A DNA stretch of 6,878 nt from contig JAGGSW010000031.1 of NCBI GenBank assembly GCA_021158895.1, positions 1-6,878 on the forward strand, written 5' to 3'. The translations under genes were made by a program, and so were the position numbers. This DNA is from Candidatus Odinarchaeota archaeon (lineage in GTDB: Archaea; Asgardarchaeota; Baldrarchaeia; Baldrarchaeales; DXJG01). Positions 5,181 through 6,878 of this stretch are shown here, in pieces (positions within the stretch are counted from its first letter, which is position 1; the number at the start of each line of letters is the position of its first letter). The notes below the pieces were generated by a model. That model made no database searches. It was not told the origin of the DNA and saw only the letters and a list, made by a program, of their open reading frames with translations.

Positions 5181-6779
5181 CTATTTTAAACTTAGGATTT
5201 CAGCAGGTATTTTCCATTTCCTCCTCCTATAGTCATAAAGATCAATAGGAAGCTTAAAAGTTATACCTGAAACATACCGGCCAAACCACAACCTGAAAGG
5301 CTTGCCAAAATATTTTTTCAAAACCTTAGCAAACCAAATACCCCCACCCTCAGGAAGAAAAACAATACTTAAAACCACATCTCCACGCTCACCTTGAAGC
5401 TTACTCGTAAAATGAAGCGGCAAATCATCCAGAGCCGCAATAAAAGCACGATAAACCTCATCATTCATCTCAGCCTTAAAAACAACGATCTCACTCAAAC
5501 CAATATTAGAGGCATCAGCTCTTCTAACAATAATGCCACGAGACTTTAAATCCCTAAGCCTTTCAACCGCATTATTCATACTAATTTTCAAAGCTTCCCG
5601 AACACTACGAACATCCACAACCTGTTTCATCCAAACAAAATCCAAAATCTTCAAATCAACACTATCAAACCTCTCAGTCTTAACATCCTCAAATATAGGA
5701 CCCTCAACACCTAAAATCTCATAGTACTCTCCTTCGAGCAAAACCTTTTTAAACCACAAAGCCCAAGCCTCCCACTCAATCCTCCAACCAACCTTGGGGA
5801 CATAAAACCTAAACCCGTAATGCTTGTAAACTTCAAACCTCAAAAACCAATCAGCAAAATCCACAAACCCAAGCTTTCGAAGCCTATCTGCAAACTTTCC
5901 TAAATATCGCTCAAACCCATAAGGTGCGCAGAAAAACGTTATAACCGGCATATTACCGTCAACAGCCTCCAAAACACTGTAAAGAAAGGGACATTCATGA
6001 AGAACATCTAGAATGTAATCTCTATATTCAAATTTGGGTTGAAAAACGAAAACAAACGTTCTTAAGCCAATTTTAGGGAGAAAAACCGTAGGATAACTAC
6101 GTAAAACATACAGAGACTTTAAACGGGAAACAACCCTAGAAACCTTCGAAACATGCCTACCAACCCTTTTAGCCAACTCCTGCCTAGACAAACCAGGGTT
6201 ATTCAAAAAAACTTGAAGAACACCTCTCTCAAAATCATCCAAAACATAAGGGAAATTCGACATAAACTCTTCTAAAACCTCGACGTATTCTTCGAAACTC
6301 AAATCATAACGGTAAACATCAAGCTGTCGAAAAATCTTAAAAACTTCCTCCAAAAAACGGCCACCAGACAGTTTCTCAAAAATAGGAAAACCAAAAGGAG
6401 CATAATAAACAATATTCTTAACAAAAACCTTAGGACTAACCTTAAACCAAGTAGAAACCCAAAGCTTCTCCTCATCGCCGCGAAGCTGCAACCTAGCAAA
6501 CTCCCAAGCTAAGTCACCAGCCTCCTCAACACCTTCCAAGCATTTAGGCATAAAAAGCCGAAAAGCCTCCCTAGCCAAAACACCCTTCAACAAACCTGCA
6601 TCAACCAGCTCCCTAGAAACAAAAACAACATTATCTTCTCTGCGGACACCAAACCACCTACCACTCAAATCAAAACCAAAATCATCTAAACAAACCTCAG
6701 GAATATCACTTGGAACCTTAACATTCAAAACCCTAGCAGTAGACTTAACAAACCACTTAAAAACCTCATTCAAATCCAT
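5181..6779 (-). CDS. Large archaeal regulator with two Lrp-like winged-helix modules
   Basis: The ATG at 6779-6777 is preferred over the upstream TTG at 6815 because GAGGGG lies six bases before it and the TATA box at 6825-6832 would start the mRNA near 6804. The protein is 532 residues, probably cytoplasmic, with no membrane segment. Winged helix 1 spans about 181-228: DDFERGVLQVFLNNPGLSRQ, then ELAKRVGRHVSKVSRVVSRL. A sensor-like alpha/beta segment follows (VFVFQPKF to 345). Winged helix 2 spans about 373-420: SVDLKILDFVWMKQ, VREALKISMNNAVERLRDLK, RGIIVRR. It is followed by a second beta-rich segment (EIVVFKAEM; VVLSIVFLPEG). The two modules resemble a duplicated Lrp/AsnC layout. Residues 1-180 form an extra domain I do not recognise; it contains VVFVSREL and LAREAFRLFMP, possibly a zinc-less peptidase-like core. 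An inverted repeat at its promoter suggests self-control. Its coding strand is very rich in G and T. Target genes are unknown. Confidence 0.8.
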   Translation of the reverse strand: MDLNEVFKWFVKSTARVLNVKVPSDIPEVCLDDFGFDLSGRWFGVRREDNVVFVSRELVDAGLLKGVLAREAFRLFMPKCLEGVEEAGDLAWEFARLQLRGDEEKLWVSTWFKVSPKVFVKNIVYYAPFGFPIFEKLSGGRFLEEVFKIFRQLDVYRYDLSFEEYVEVLEEFMSNFPYVLDDFERGVLQVFLNNPGLSRQELAKRVGRHVSKVSRVVSRLKSLYVLRSYPTVFLPKIGLRTFVFVFQPKFEYRDYILDVLHECPFLYSVLEAVDGNMPVITFFCAPYGFERYLGKFADRLRKLGFVDFADWFLRFEVYKHYGFRFYVPKVGWRIEWEAWALWFKKVLLEGEYYEILGVEGPIFEDVKTERFDSVDLKILDFVWMKQVVDVRSVREALKISMNNAVERLRDLKSRGIIVRRADASNIGLSEIVVFKAEMNDEVYRAFIAALDDLPLHFTSKLQGERGDVVLSIVFLPEGGGIWFAKVLKKYFGKPFRLWFGRYVSGITFKLPIDLYDYRRRKWKIPAEILSLK

Positions 6780-6806
6780 CTCAAACCCCTCAAAAACATC
6801 AATAAC

Positions 6807-6832
6807 ACATAACAAAATATTATGTAAATATA
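6807..6832 (-). promoter_or_regulatory. Promoter of the tandem Lrp-like gene with an inverted repeat
   Basis: The minus strand reads TATATTTA at 6832-6825, a candidate TATA box. An inverted repeat, ACATAA (6807-6812) and TTATGT (6820-6825) with a seven-base spacer, fills the space between the TATA box and the expected transcript start near 6804. This is a usual site for autorepression, though short A/T-rich repeats arise easily by chance. Confidence 0.35.
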
Positions 6833-6878
6833 GCTAAAAATGTTACCAAACAACAACCTCTAACAAAAATCACACAAC

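Overview
The window looks like a piece of an archaeal chromosome, most likely from the Thermoproteota side (Bathyarchaeia-like), though the phylum is an inference. The signs are TATA-box promoters about 25 bp before the inferred transcript starts, apparently leaderless mRNAs mixed with GGTGAT/GAGGTG ribosome sites, several TTG starts, and archaeal families (adenosine-specific kinase PF04008, a DUF3782-like coiled-coil nuclease, an Lrp-like tandem helix-turn-helix protein). DNA is A+T rich by eye. All genes except guaA are on the minus strand.

Layout. 1-840: a minus-strand pair, a small winged-helix regulator (394-807) overlapping by 8 bp a partial HExxH metallopeptidase (1-401) that leaves the window. 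The regulator's TATA box and inferred start sit inside a 35-bp near-perfect palindrome (806-840). 841-2590: promoter and gene for a one-piece GMP synthase (guaA, +). 2591-2648: a 58-bp gap between convergent genes with no convincing terminator. 2649-3583: a PD-(D/E)XK nuclease-like protein whose long coiled coil is encoded by three identical 75-bp tandem repeats. 3584-4243: an adenosine-specific kinase with its promoter and a weak hairpin downstream. 4269-4894: a DUF998 six-helix membrane protein broken by two compensating one-base shifts, both in homopolymers. 4903-5180: a decayed, truncated fragment that reads like a cysteine-rich polyferredoxin (NapH/NosR type); there is no intact gene in this stretch. 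5181-6878: a large protein with two Lrp-like winged-helix modules, with its promoter.

How it fits together. Two genes, guaA and the adenosine-specific kinase, concern purine nucleotides but lie on opposite strands with their own promoters, so joint regulation is not shown. The most system-like unit is the left-hand regulator and metallopeptidase pair, which has the architecture of ImmR/ImmA-type switches (a DNA-binding protein plus a protease that may cut it), but with a different helix-turn-helix family. The right-hand regulator carries an N-terminal domain that may be a zinc-less relative of such a peptidase; this is speculative. From about 4270 to the right end the coding strand is unusually rich in G and T, and this is also where the two broken genes lie.
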